Source of the DNA: Caenorhabditis elegans
Lineage: Eukaryota > Nematoda > Chromadorea > Rhabditida > Rhabditidae
Reading direction: 5' to 3'
Assembly (NCBI RefSeq): GCF_000002985.6
Contig: NC_003279.8
Span: forward strand, 10,044,001-10,108,000
Length of the DNA: 64,000 nt
Position 1 is the stretch's first letter. Every line of letters starts with the position of its first letter. The translations under genes and the position numbers were made by a program. The notes beneath the pieces are model-generated. The model ran no database searches, had not been told where the DNA came from, and was given only the letters and a program-made list of their open reading frames with translations. Positions 33,626 through 45,500 of the stretch are shown here, in pieces.

Positions 33626-34132
33626 ATCACTTCCAGATGTTCTTTTTCCTTTTTCTGTGTTTTTCTGCCGTCGACTTCCTATGTTTCTTTCCGTGTTCTC
33701 AACAGGGGTGTAATAAGCTTCAAGTGTCTAATAAAACGATTCGAAACAGATTTCCTTTGCATATTTTATTTGTCTGTCACAAAAAAAACATGAATGAAAA
33801 AAAAAACAAAAAAGACCCAAACATGCAATAAGAGGAGGTAATTAACGGAGGAGTAGAATTTGTGGTTGTTACACTCAAATGTATTGAAACTTTCCCGAAA
33901 AAACCAAATTTCATATACTGAGATATCTCATAAAAATTTAATGTAAATTATCACTTTTCCAAATGACGAGTTCGACACAAAATTCGATGAATACCAAGGT
34001 TGCAAGTTGTCCATCATTTCTCTCAATATCATATCCATCTGTACAATCGAGTTCTTCCATTTTGTATCTGAATATTATTTTTCGATGTTTACAAATTTTT
34101 GGATTTCGTATTTGGGTAATTTTTATAGCTAA
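33626..34132 (+). other. 3' flank of the 212-aa gene
   Basis: It holds the poly(A) signal at 33730-33735 and then AT-rich sequence. An ATG-initiated frame at 33963-34148 (MTSSTQNSMNTK..) might be a first exon for the ORF fragment that follows, through a weak GTTTAC donor at 34087 and an acceptor ending 34136. I would not rely on that join. Confidence 0.3.
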
Positions 34133-34408
34133 CCAGCCGCAACCCTAAAATACGACTATAATACCCCGACGGCGCCAGATCCGCTTCGTACATTTAACGC
34201 TAATTCTCTTACTTCGTCTTTAACTAGGAAATTACAAGAATATACGATGAATGTACGAATGGGGGAGATTGAAAATCTTCGCAAAGTCTGTGAATGTGCT
34301 ATGAAGCGATTTGCCGATAGCAAGTTAGAAGCTTTCTTCTGGATAAGAAGAAACCTCTGCTCAACTGTTATTGGACGATCTCAACATAGTCACAGATTGT
34401 ATTGTTAG
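34133..34408 (+). pseudogene. Orphan coding-like fragment (91 codons), gene tail or decayed gene
   Basis: There is an open frame from 34133 to TAG 34406-34408 with normal amino acid make-up: DYNTPTAPDPLRTFNANSLT, then MGEIENLRKVCECAMKRFAD and a C-terminal HSHRLYC. AATAAA starts right after the stop (34409) and again at about 34417. A T-rich acceptor (CGTCTTTAACTAG, ending about 34228) could start a shorter exon. The only ATG-initiated part is 52 codons, so it needs upstream exons that I cannot find convincingly. It could be the last exon of a small gene or a remnant of a duplicated gene. Confidence 0.35.
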
Positions 34409-36158
34409 AATAAAAAATAAAATACTGTTAACATTGCATGACTGATCGGTTTTTTCGACGTGGAATCAGTTCTAAGCTGTTCGCTCACAAATCCCTGATA
34501 CAAATTCCAATCATTTTGAAATAAAAATGCTTTAAAATTTCACTGTTCATTCCTAGATTGCAAACTTTTGGGTGACGTAGGTTCTTTGGAGACAAAGTGT
34601 CCAAAGTGACAAAGGATCCAGTAGACAAAATGGGGTGTATCTTGGGGCCAAGGATCAATGGTACCAACCTTTTTTCAACTAGTTTCTTATATGTATTTTT
34701 CAGCTAATTTTTGTTTATATTTCACTGGAAAAAGTTTTTTTAATGCACTTTCCATAGGATTTTCGGTCATAATTCGCTCAGATAAACTTGTAAATGTCCT
34801 TTCCGATCGATTTATTCACTCGATTAGTCGTTGAATGTATATGGTGAGTGAGATTATGCGATGCTCAAAATGAATTTTCAATTTTCCCGCCGATACAGAA
34901 ACTAATTTTGATTAAGGAACATTGTGGTGAGTGCGCGTCTGGTCCCGACGCGAAATTAATTTTAATGCTTTGAAACTTTTTTCTAATATTTTCGTTAAAA
35001 ATTAAGGTTTATAGCCTTCAAAAATTATATATGGTCTTCAATAATTTTTTATTAAAGCTTTCAAATATTTAAATCTGAAATCTTAACCAAATTTTAAAAC
35101 TACATACGATTTAATTTGAAATCATACACGTGAAATGAGTGTGACCGTAGTAGAAGCGCCGCTTTGTTTGAGTTGTATTTGAAAAATGTATTTTCTCCTT
35201 TTCAACTTTTAAAACTGCGATTTACTTCACCATATTCGTTATTTCTTTTCGTTTTCAAAGTAATTATTGTTTAGCTATTCAAAAAATTACTAAAAAGCGA
35301 TAAAATTCGAAACAGAAGGTGTTAATTAACATGTTAATTGATCCTTTTGTGGCCTAAAAATAAACTATTTACCGATACACTTTCATAATAGTTCTTTCGG
35401 AAAATTAAAGTACTTTTTTGTCGATCGGTTTGAGAAAATGTGCCGGTGAATTTGATTTTATATATATATTTTTCAATTTTAAAAGCCAGTTTATCGTATA
35501 CAAACAAATTTCTGTTATGTTTTAATGAAGCGACTGTTCATTAGTTTAAAAAACATGCCGATTTAGATGATTTTTTAGTTTCAAAACGTTTTCTTCAATT
35601 CTAATACTTGTTTTCGATAGAAATTCAACTTTTCCTGAACGCAATGCAATCGCGCTCTATCGACGTTTCAATGAATAACCGTCAATCATCTGCTTGCCGA
35701 TCGAATATTTAGAACGCGTTTTATTGCTCCTTAACATTTTTTATCATTATTTCAATTGAAAAAACCATTTAAACAGTTTTCCAATCAGTTTGTTTCAAAA
35801 TTGCCTTCCAGATCGAATTTCATTTAAATCTCAAGCACTGGAAATTGAAGAACAAGCTTCCGAATTCAAAAACAAAACAAAATATTAACTGTTAAAAATC
35901 TTTATAATCTATGATTATTGTTTATTGCAGACTTATCGGCTCAAAATGAAATGAATTAACGCAACAGTGCACGACTTGAAGTTTTAGCTATTATATATAT
36001 TATTGAGAGACCTTATTACAAATTTCGCTTGTTTGTCCCAGAATCGTAATACTTCCTGGAATAGAAAGTTTTCTTTAATGCCTCTAGCAAATTATCGTTT
36101 ACTTCTCATTTATTGCCGTTCAAACGTTTCAACCCACTCAAATACTCGATATTTGCAG
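34409..36158 (+). promoter_or_regulatory. Upstream region of mut-16
   Basis: About 1.7 kb of AT-rich DNA with no supported gene. At its end the acceptor ATATTTGCAG (36156-36158) lies 3 nt before the mut-16 ATG, typical of an SL1 trans-splice site. Confidence 0.45.
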
Positions 36159-36161
36159 AAA

Positions 36162-39100
36162 ATGTCCGAAAGTGATGATGATTATCCGGAATTAGACATC
36201 TCCGATCAATATATCGATCCATTGGGGATCGTTGTTGGTCCACCACCCGCCTCGTATACGGAAACTGATCGTGAAGAAACTCCCATGCAAAATCGAACTG
36301 AAGATGACACTAATAGCTATGGAAATTCATCGGGTGAACATGACTACGATAGTTATTTGGATTCAGGAGACGATGACTTTGACGTGGATGCCTACTATGC
36401 GGTAAGATTCGTGTTCGTATATTTCAATTTTATTTTCTGATTCAGAATGACAATATGGATGAACCTCCACCAGAAACGATACCGGACAATCTTATACAAA
36501 ACGTCATCGGAAGAAATGATAACGCCGATTATGATTTCAGCGATGCAAGTAATCCAGAAATCATGAAGGTATTTAAATACTTATATGATCTCGTGACCTA
36601 ATGGTTTAGCGTGATCTTCAGCTGTTCCTGAGCTCTTCATTGCTGAGCAATCCATTGAAATTCCGTTCTGGATACTCCTCGGATGAATTGGATGATTGTT
36701 TGAAATCTTGTATGGGATACAGTCTTCAAGTAACAGCTGTTTTATTGCTTCCTCCAGAAATTATTTCTCAGCTTCCAAACGATTCCAAGGTAAATTACAA
36801 TGTGCATAGGGAGACTATAACTTAATTGTTTTCAGACCGAACACGCCCATGCACTTGTACGAGGAGGTTGGCTGCAGTCCAAAGAGGGCGCATTCTTTCC
36901 AGTCATTTCCGATTCAGAACGTGAGACTGTTGTTTCGTTGATGAATGGATCCGAAGAACAGTGCGTTTTTTTTGTCACGAAAAGCTCTGAACGACTCGAA
37001 ATAAGGCACCGGCGATCAGAGAGACGCTATTACAGGCTTTTTTTGTGGAAATTTTTATGTGAATTATTGTTAAAAACAGCAATTAATTTGTTTTTTGCAC
37101 TGAAACCCCGTCATAATTGCTCTCGTAAATCGATATAATTCCCTATGTTCATGGAATAATCGAATTTGAATTATTTTATTCTTGTTTTGAACATATTTTT
37201 TCAAAATCAATAGCGAAATTGCTCAAATTCCATTTTTTTTAATCGAATGACTATTGTGCCGATTCACGAGAGAAATTAAGAAAATATTTCAGTACAAAAA
37301 AAAAAAATATATAAGTTAAATATTTCTGAGCTCTCCTTGCCAAATCACCACAAAAAAAACACAGTCTCTTCGATCGGTGGTGTTTCCTCGAAATGGCGTA
37401 TAAAATTTGCAGGCACAAACGCCAGGAAAGGAAGAAAAAGGAAGCAGATACATTTGAATCCGAAGAGAAGGAAATTCGTACTCTACTCACATTCAACATG
37501 ATTGCGGAATTGTTAATGGCTGTCAGAAATGAATATAGCATTCGTTCAGTTAAATATCAAATTCTTTCAACTGCTTATACAAATATGGTTACTGGTGCGG
37601 CACATGCGAATATTTTTCGAAAATATAAGGATATTCTTCAACTCGATCCAGAAAAACTGTGGAATAATGATTGGTTCAAAGAGTATACAAATCGAGGAAC
37701 ACTGAAGAAGTTTCTAACAACTGCAAGATTTTCTGAAATTGTGGTTTCACAAGCCAACGGCAAAACTGTAGAACTCTATTTTAGAGCTGACGATGAAGGA
37801 AACCGTGAGTAACTAAAAATATTTTCGATTTATTTTCAACGTTTGTTCATTCAGGACCAGTTGTTCTTTTCACTGATGAACATATTGCGGATGTTAGGAA
37901 CAAATGGAAAACCGGCAATCAGAGAAATCAGAACTACGGAAGCCAAGGCAATTATAGGGCCGGTGGACAGAGATCAGGTACATTGCATTTTTTGTGATTA
38001 TCTAAAAATCTTTCTTTTCTAGATGATCGTCGTGGTCCACAACAACGCAGAAATGTAATTGTACCAGATCCGAATTATCAACCATCGACTTTTGCTGGGG
38101 GCATTTCTAACAATGCAGATGATGATGGATCGTTGGTGAGTGCGATAAAAAAAACATTCATTATTCACAAAATTCTTTGTGTGCAATATAGAAATGAAAT
38201 TTATGTGATTTTCAGCAACCAACAACTTCATCGCACTTTAATCGAAATACTGATCGGTCAACATCTCGTCCTCCACGTGCACCCACTTCTCCAGTCAATC
38301 GTGTGATGGAAACAGATCCACTAATGGGCCAAGGCACTTCGTCCGGAGCCCCTCAACGATCCGCGATTCCGAATCCATTTGGTGGAGCACCAGCTCTTAG
38401 CAGAAGCACAATCACCAATGGTAACCGTGGTCCTTCATATGGAGATCGTGGTGAGCGTGTTCAAGATGTCGGTGATACGACATCAGATAGTGAAATCACT
38501 TCTGAAGGATCCTACTCTGATGAAGATCCCGAGCAAAAGGAGATTAAGCGTCAAAGAAGAAAGGATAAACTTAAAAAGAAACAGGAAAGAGAACTAAGAA
38601 GTCGTGAGAAGCACACGAAGTCTAAGCAGCAACCTCCTTCGAAAAGTACGAATTTTATCATTTCCAAAGCGGAGTTTAGTGAATGGGGATGATGCTTCGT
38701 TTTTTTTCATTTTTCTATTGTGGTATTTCTGAACTTGAGACTATTTTAAATTTTTGAACTTTCAAACACCAACGATATTCCGCCTTACAAAAATTTTCCA
38801 AAATCACCAATTTGAACTATTAAATTTATGAAAATCTATTTCAGTTGAGACTCGATTCAATACGTACAAGAAAAAATCAGAATCATCTGCTACTGACACT
38901 TCCAATACACCTCCAGTTGACACTGTGAATGTAGCTCTCCCGACTCCAGTAGTAGAATCGTCTTCTACGACCGCAGCACCGTCAATCCCTGTTTCGACAC
39001 GTCCTGAAGTCGTCGTTCCACCTGAGAATCCAGCTCCACTCAGAGAAGTCGGAAATTTCTACTCTAAATCGAATCACGACGAGGATAGACGCAATGTTCA

Positions 39101-41519
39101 ACTTCCTTTCACACCAGCGGATACGCACAAACCGATTAAAGTTGCGCCAAAAGGTATTTTAAGCAGTTTAGGACTCGTCTTAATAGCCTAAAATCAGTTT
39201 CAGAGCCTGTACGGAATCCGCTTTTGAAAGAACGACCTTCAGCCAATGGTTTCATCAACAGAAGGTTCCTAGCTTTAAAATTTAATCTTTCAATTACCAA
39301 AAAAATTATTGCAGACTGCCATCACATCCAGCACCACCACCAGTCAACCAAAGTCAACCAGCCAATCAACCAATGCAAACAGCTGTGGTAATTTCATTTT
39401 TAATAATATTTTAAGTCTAAACATTCTATCCACACTTACGTTAGAAAAAATTGTTAGAAAAATCTAATGCCTCCGTGCATTTCTGTACCACTGAAATTTC
39501 ATAGTGATCCAATTTTAATGACCGTAGTCTTGAGAACTTTGACTGTGTATCTACAACAAATATTTGAAAATTTGCGAAAAATTGTTCACATGATTACATT
39601 TTCGATCTATTTTTGCTGTTTTCGAAATAGTTTTGCTTCACAGTTCGGATAAAGTTGAGAGAAATGTGAAATTATAATTTATTGAGTTCTCTGGAAGACA
39701 GAAAAAATTAACAGAAAAACTGAAAGAAAACAGTATTGTTCACGTGAACAAGAATTGGGACATTCTTTTAAAAGACTGAAGATCTTTTCCATTAATTTAT
39801 TGTCCAACACAGTCAGAAACTTTTCGAAGTGATGCGTTGGGTATTTGAACCATATTTCTTTAACCATGTTCGTTTTTTTCTCAAATCCTACAAGTTTGAA
39901 GTCATAATCATTATCTTTTCAGTATCAAAACTCTCATCCGGGTGCACCATATATCCCTCAACAGCCAACATATCAGCCACAGCTTCCTGTACAACAACCT
40001 CAACCACATCAATATGCGCCTCAACCAATACATCATCAACAGTAAGGATTATACTTAAAAATTCATTCCAAAAGTTAAATAAAGAACGCTCAAATGGACC
40101 CAAATCGAATTTTTTGATAAGATTTCGCAAAAATTTCCGAAATAAAAAAACTCTTTTTCGGTTAATAAATTCATAAATTTGACAATATTTTCAAGAAATT
40201 TGATATTATTTGACCATCTTTAAAAGTAATGTAAAACAATTCGCGTAATAATTGTAGTCTTGGGGTTTTCATGCAAGCAAAAGACATATCCTTTTTTGCT
40301 AAAATTGAGAAAAAAAAACAGAAAAATTCACAAAACTAACATTTTTCAGGCCAATCCACCAACCGATGCACGGCCAACAGTATCCGCCAGTTAATCAGCA
40401 GCAACCAATCTATCAACAACCGGCACCACAGTATCCACCATACAATTCAATTCAGAACAACCCTCAACATGGTCCTTCTCCATTTAATTATTCTCAAGTG
40501 CCACAACCTGCTTATAATCACGTTGGCCAACAACCATCACATATGAGCAATCAACCTCATATCAATCAAAATGGATATCAAAATTCGTACAATCCGAATC
40601 AGGGTCCGACTTCTTCCGATCCAAATTATGGATGTAATCCACAATTCAATCATTATGGCAGTAGATCAGTTTATCATGAAGATCATTCATCACAAAGAAG
40701 AAGATCACCTGATCAGTTTCCACCAAATCCTCCAGAATACGATCCACACGGAAACTTCAAACTTGCTGATTATGAAAGAGATCGAATGACAGTCGGATAC
40801 AGTCAAAATCCACATCAATTTGACCATCACGGAAGTCATATGCCTCATCAGTCACAACCACAAGGATATGACAATTTTAACGGAAATTCTGCGCCGTACT
40901 TTAATAAAAACGGAGGACAATCAAACCATCAACCGGAAGCTCAAAGATCTTTTAGTGTTCTCTCTTCGAATCGTCAGCCATCGAACAGGGAATTAATATT
41001 TCAAGATGGAATTGAGAAGGAATTGAGAGATATAATTCTCCGTTATCGAAGCATGAACTTGACAGTATTGACAGTAAGTAGTAATTTTCGTTGAAAGTTT
41101 CAATTTGTTCTACGATGTGATATTAGTAATTATATAAAAAGTATTACGAGAAAATTTGATTGACACATACGAAAAAAATCTTTAAAAATAAAGAGTATTT
41201 TCAAATCATCTCTACACTATATTTTCGTATAATTAAAACAAGCTTTTTACTTCGAAAAATGCCATGTTTTTTCTTTCAAAAAGACTTCTTGATTAGAGTA
41301 ACTGTACCAATTTTATGTTAAGTTTTTTTAATGAAAAGGTTTTCGTTAAAAGTGAATTATTTTCAGGTACAAGAACTGAGAACAGAAGTGAGCAGACGTC
41401 CTGCTATTCCTCGGTACATTGATATTGTCCAATATATTAGAGATTCTTCATCGGTTGCTATAGTGGAAAGAGGTGACATTGAGCCGTATGTCGTTTTGAA
41501 AGATGATATCCGAAACTAA
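36162..41519 (+). CDS. mut-16: MUT-16, Q/N-rich scaffold of Mutator foci
   Basis: MUT-16 nucleates perinuclear Mutator foci in the germline and recruits other mutator-class proteins for siRNA amplification and transposon silencing. Exons: 36162-36401, 36446-36568, 36610-36789, 36836-36960, 37413-37804, 37855-37977, 38023-38135, 38216-38645, 38845-39153, 39204-39264, 39315-39387, 39923-40041, 40350-41073, 41367-41519. The total is 1,054 codons plus stop, matching the length I recall for MUT-16. The N-terminus is acidic (MSESDDDYPELDISDQYIDP). The middle has a helical segment (IAELLMAVRNEYSIRSVKYQ) and a basic coil (KRQRRKDKLKKKQERELR). Residues about 724-990 are strongly Gln/Asn/Pro/His/Tyr-rich (HQQPIHQPMHGQQYPPVNQQ) and prion-like, the region known to drive foci. 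The C-terminus is compact and ends YVVLKDDIRN. The ATG is chosen by the acceptor 3 nt upstream. Confidence 0.92.
38646..38692 (+). other. Read-through extension in mut-16 intron 8
   Basis: If this intron is not removed, translation runs 15 codons past exon 8 (STNFIISKAEFSEWG) to TGA 38690-38692. That gives a 590-aa product that lacks the Q/N-rich region. No AATAAA is seen close by, so a stable mRNA is uncertain. Confidence 0.3.
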
Positions 41520-42533
41520 GAATTTACTTGTTCCTATTACTGTTCCATTTTTATTTGTATTCACCCACTCGTCTCAATTTTTTCATTTTTTCTAAACCCA
41601 TGTTTTTTTTTTTTAATTTTCGTTCTTATTGACTGCCTACTGATTATTACCTGTTTTTTCATACTTGAATCGCCAAACTTTCCTAATTAATATTTTTACG
41701 AGTCCAAATTTGTGTTTTAATATTTATAAAAAGTAGAAGAACCGGGAGTCAACTGATAATAATAATACTGCACGAATATTGGTGGTGACGGTGACAATTC
41801 AAAACAGGGATACGTGTCTCTGGGAAAGGGATGAAGGGAAAACTCGGGTTGAAAATTGGAACGAAGGCACTGGATGGAGGATGAGGGATGCACGTTTTCA
41901 GTATTTGGGGGTGATTGCTTCAGAATTGGCAACTTTTTGAATCTAATTACTGTTTTCCTTTTCTTTGGAATTTCAGAAATATTAGATTCAAAAAGAGAAA
42001 ATAGCTCGTATTTACAGCATAATTATACTAAAACGAATGACAAAGTGCAACTACGTAGGGGAAAAATACAAGAAAACACAAAATGACAAATTTTGCAAAT
42101 TTTGGTGAAACTATTTTGGAGAAAAATGTTGTCCAAAAAAGGATACACACTACGACGGTTTTGAAACTAAAATTTTTCTTTTTTGGAAACACTAATAAGG
42201 GGCAATAATTTGATATTAAAAGATCACAATTCGGATGAGAATGATGATGATGCGATGGGGGGGGGGGGGGGGGGGACTGTGGAGAATTTAACTGGTAAAA
42301 AAGGAAAACAAAGAAGGGCAAGTGGGACAGAAAAAATCCAATTAGAAATCTGAGAGAAAATGGGAAGAGAGTGGGGAATCCTGAGTGGATATGTATTTTC
42401 ATTCGAATTTATTTCGGAAAGATTTGGATTTTTATTTGGGAAAAGGCAATTATAGTACTTTTGTGATTTGAGCTACGACGACGTCTCGAACAAGAAAACA
42501 GCTACTTTGTGAATTTATGATATGACGTATTAA
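41520..42533. other. Convergent intergenic region mut-16 / scpl-1
   Basis: This 1-kb spacer contains the two 3' UTRs. On - the complement of TTTATT (42431-42436) is an AATAAA about 100 nt after the scpl-1 stop. For mut-16 the nearest signal is a TATAAA near 41724. A run of 19 G lies at 42257-42275. Open frames across the G run are artefacts. Confidence 0.5.
42257..42275 (+). repeat. Poly(G) tract, G19
   Basis: Nineteen consecutive G on the + strand, preceded by ATGATGATGATGCGAT. Such monoG tracts are able to form G-quadruplexes and in C. elegans are deletion-prone without the FANCJ-type helicase DOG-1. Confidence 0.95.
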
Positions 42534-45500
42534 TTAGCAAGAGCAGTGATTCAGAAGCTCGGATTGTGGTCCTTCTTCTGGTCGATACAGATCATAGATG
42601 CTTGAGAACTGAAAAATGTTATTTTTACTTTTAAATTAGGCGATTTTGAAAGAGTTTTTCAAAATAATTTTGAATTTCCAGTATATTCAGTATTCAGTCA
42701 CTTTTTCTTAACAAAAACTTGCCCAATTAATTCTCATAGAAAATTTTGGCCAATAAATAGTTTTCAAAAAAAAAATTAAATCCAAACCCCGTTTAAGTGC
42801 TCCAAAGATGGAAGAATATCCAAAAGCTCTGTATCTGAAGGATCATCAAACCACGTCGTCACTGGTACCTGAAATAAAATAAAATTTTGAATTATAGTTG
42901 AAGTTATCGTGGAAAAAAATTGGAAAAATGAAAAACTACAGTATCCTTACCGCATTTTCAGGATGGAATGCATAACTGGCTGGTGAATTGTCGATAATCA
43001 AAGTTTGATTCAGATTTCTTCCCAGTCGACTCAAATCTACAAAATGGGGGTTTAAAAAGAAATTTGTAAAATATTAATTTTTCAACAAAAAATACGCTCT
43101 GCAATTTTTAAAAATAGAAAATATTAATACAATATTTTTCGATTTTCTCCGGAAAATATGAAGAAAAGTGCAAGTTTTTCATTTTTCGATAATCAATTTC
43201 TCCAAAAATCTCGGAAAAAAATATGAAGGAATCTGAGATATTCGATTTTCTCTGGAAAAATACAGAAAAATCGGATTTTTCTTCGATTTTATTTTCATTT
43301 TTTGTTTTTAGAAAATCATGAAAAATAGACTTTTCCCCGAAAAAATAAAGAAAAATCGAAAATTTTCCAAAAAACTAAAAACCATTACCTTTTACATAAT
43401 TACCCTTATGGAATACACACGCTTCACGGAAAAGTCGTCCTCTGAATACCCGTTTCTTGTCCAATAAATCAGCCACAGGATCAGCGTACTGAAAATTAAT
43501 ATTTGAGTTTCAGAATTTTTTCATTGAAAAAAAATCGATCGACTACCGTAGTAAGAAAATTTTGTAAGAAAAGTCTGAAAATTGACAGTTTTACGTAATT
43601 TTAAAGTTTCTGATGGCAAAAACGAGAAAATTGGAATTGAGTTAGATATAAACCGTTTTTTTTTTAATTTTAAAGTAAAAATATGTTTATAAGTGTTCAA
43701 AAATGACAATCGATTTTTATTGTGCCACATGCGTATTTAGGATTACTGTACCTTAGGGGTGGCGATAGGGCGCCATGTTGCGACCTATCGCCACCCCTAC
43801 TGTACCTTTAAAAATGAAAACTAAAATTAACTAAAACCATACCTTAGCAAGTGACGCAGTAAATAGAATACACTCAAAATGTTCTCCAACTTTCGCAAGA
43901 AACTCGTCGACGTACGGTCGTTTCAGTACATATACTTGATGCTCGACACCATCAATTTCGACGGGAATCACAAAATCCGGATTCTTCACGGGCTGAAAAT
44001 TTGAAAAATTCAAAGAGTACTGAACAACTGCTCTCATGAGCTGAGCTCTACGTCAACACATTCCATTTTGTTGTTTTTTTAAGAATTTATATGAGTTCAA
44101 ATTTTTATAGCAAGAAGTGCCACTAAAATACCGATTTTTCTTTTTTTCAGAGAAAAACGAAAATTGTTCGATTTTTCAATTTTCCAAATAAGCGGAAAAA
44201 AATGTTCAAAAAATTAACAAAAATTCAATTTTTTTGTAATCAAATTTTTATTTATTTTTATGAGAAAAACTAATTTTATTTTCTTCTGGATAGAACGAAA
44301 ATAGCCAAAAATTGAAGCTTTTTTTTTTCGAAAAATCAATTTTTGTTTTTGGGAATTTTCAATTTTTCTGAAGAAGCGACACCTCACCTTGAACGAAGAA
44401 TGCACTAATGTCTCATCAAGATCGATCACCAGACATTTTTTATTCGAATCTTGTGGTAATAATGGTGGAAGAAGTGGCTTCTCGTTTATTGTTCCCTGCA
44501 AAAACTTTATAAAAAACTAAATTGAAAATGTTCTGCTAAATTTCGGAAATAATGGTTCAGCGGTGTTATTATATATTTTAATCTACTGAAAAAATAAACC
44601 TTTTTACAGTGAAGTAATCCCAATTCGATAATTTCTAGTGCAGAAGGAGTTCTTCCAGGTTTCCATTCAATTAATTCTCGATAATTGAGCCGATAATCAA
44701 ACTCATCTTGGAACATTAATTGTTTCCTTTTCACATGTTGTGGTTCCCGCATACTTATTTCTAATAAACATTTCATAATTAACAATTATCAGAAAATAGA
44801 CGAGGAACATTTTTAAAAAGAGGAAATCGAGTTGAAGAGTGGATTTTTGTTGGGAAAATATAATCATTCGTTGTCGTAGTTACCATATATTACCTTGAAT
44901 ACGCGCAGTTCGTGTACTCCTCGAGGATAATTGTTTCTAGAGGATTTTCAGTTTTGATTTTCGATTATTTGAAAAGTAGCAAAACTGACCAAGAATTTCA
45001 GACAATAATTATGTGGGTAATTAGCAATTATTTTATGAAAAAAATCACACTTCTCCTTGGGGAGTACACATTTTAATCAGGAACACAATCAGCGAAATGC
45101 CAGAAAACTTTCAAATGTTGAACAAACACGAAACACTTGTCAAAAACTGAATGAGGTCGTAGCTGCCCTCAAAATTGAGCCGCAAGTTGAACCGGTGACT
45201 TCCCCTCGATAAAAAATATGTGTGCTCCGGAAAGAAGAAAGGAATGAGGATAAGAAGAAGAAGAAGGTATTACACCTTTTCTTCCTTTCTGCACTTCTTC
45301 TTTTTATCTCACTTTTCCCTTCCATCGAGTTAAAGATGAAACAAAACTGTTATGAGTGGGGCAAAGCACACCTGAATGAGAGGAGAAAATGTTTTCGAAA
45401 AGAGATATTTTGCAGAAAAAAATGCGTTGGAGTGAGAGGAAGAAGGGCTCGAGAATGTGAACAAAGGTCGAAGAGTAAGAGTTCAAATCGAGCAGAAAAG

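Noticed and set aside
36003..36161. Upstream extension of the mut-16 frame (MRDLITNF..)
   Set aside because: The TTTGCAG acceptor 3 nt before ATG 36162 indicates that mRNAs start there. The downstream length of 1,054 aa fits MUT-16 without the extension.
39467..39867. Frames on both strands in mut-16 intron 11
   Set aside because: They lie within a 535-bp intron bounded by good splice sites. Composition is AT-rich and neither joins in frame to flanking exons.
42028..42402. 124-codon - strand frame with a Pro run
   Set aside because: It crosses the G19 tract, which encodes the proline run. It lies in the 3' flank of scpl-1.
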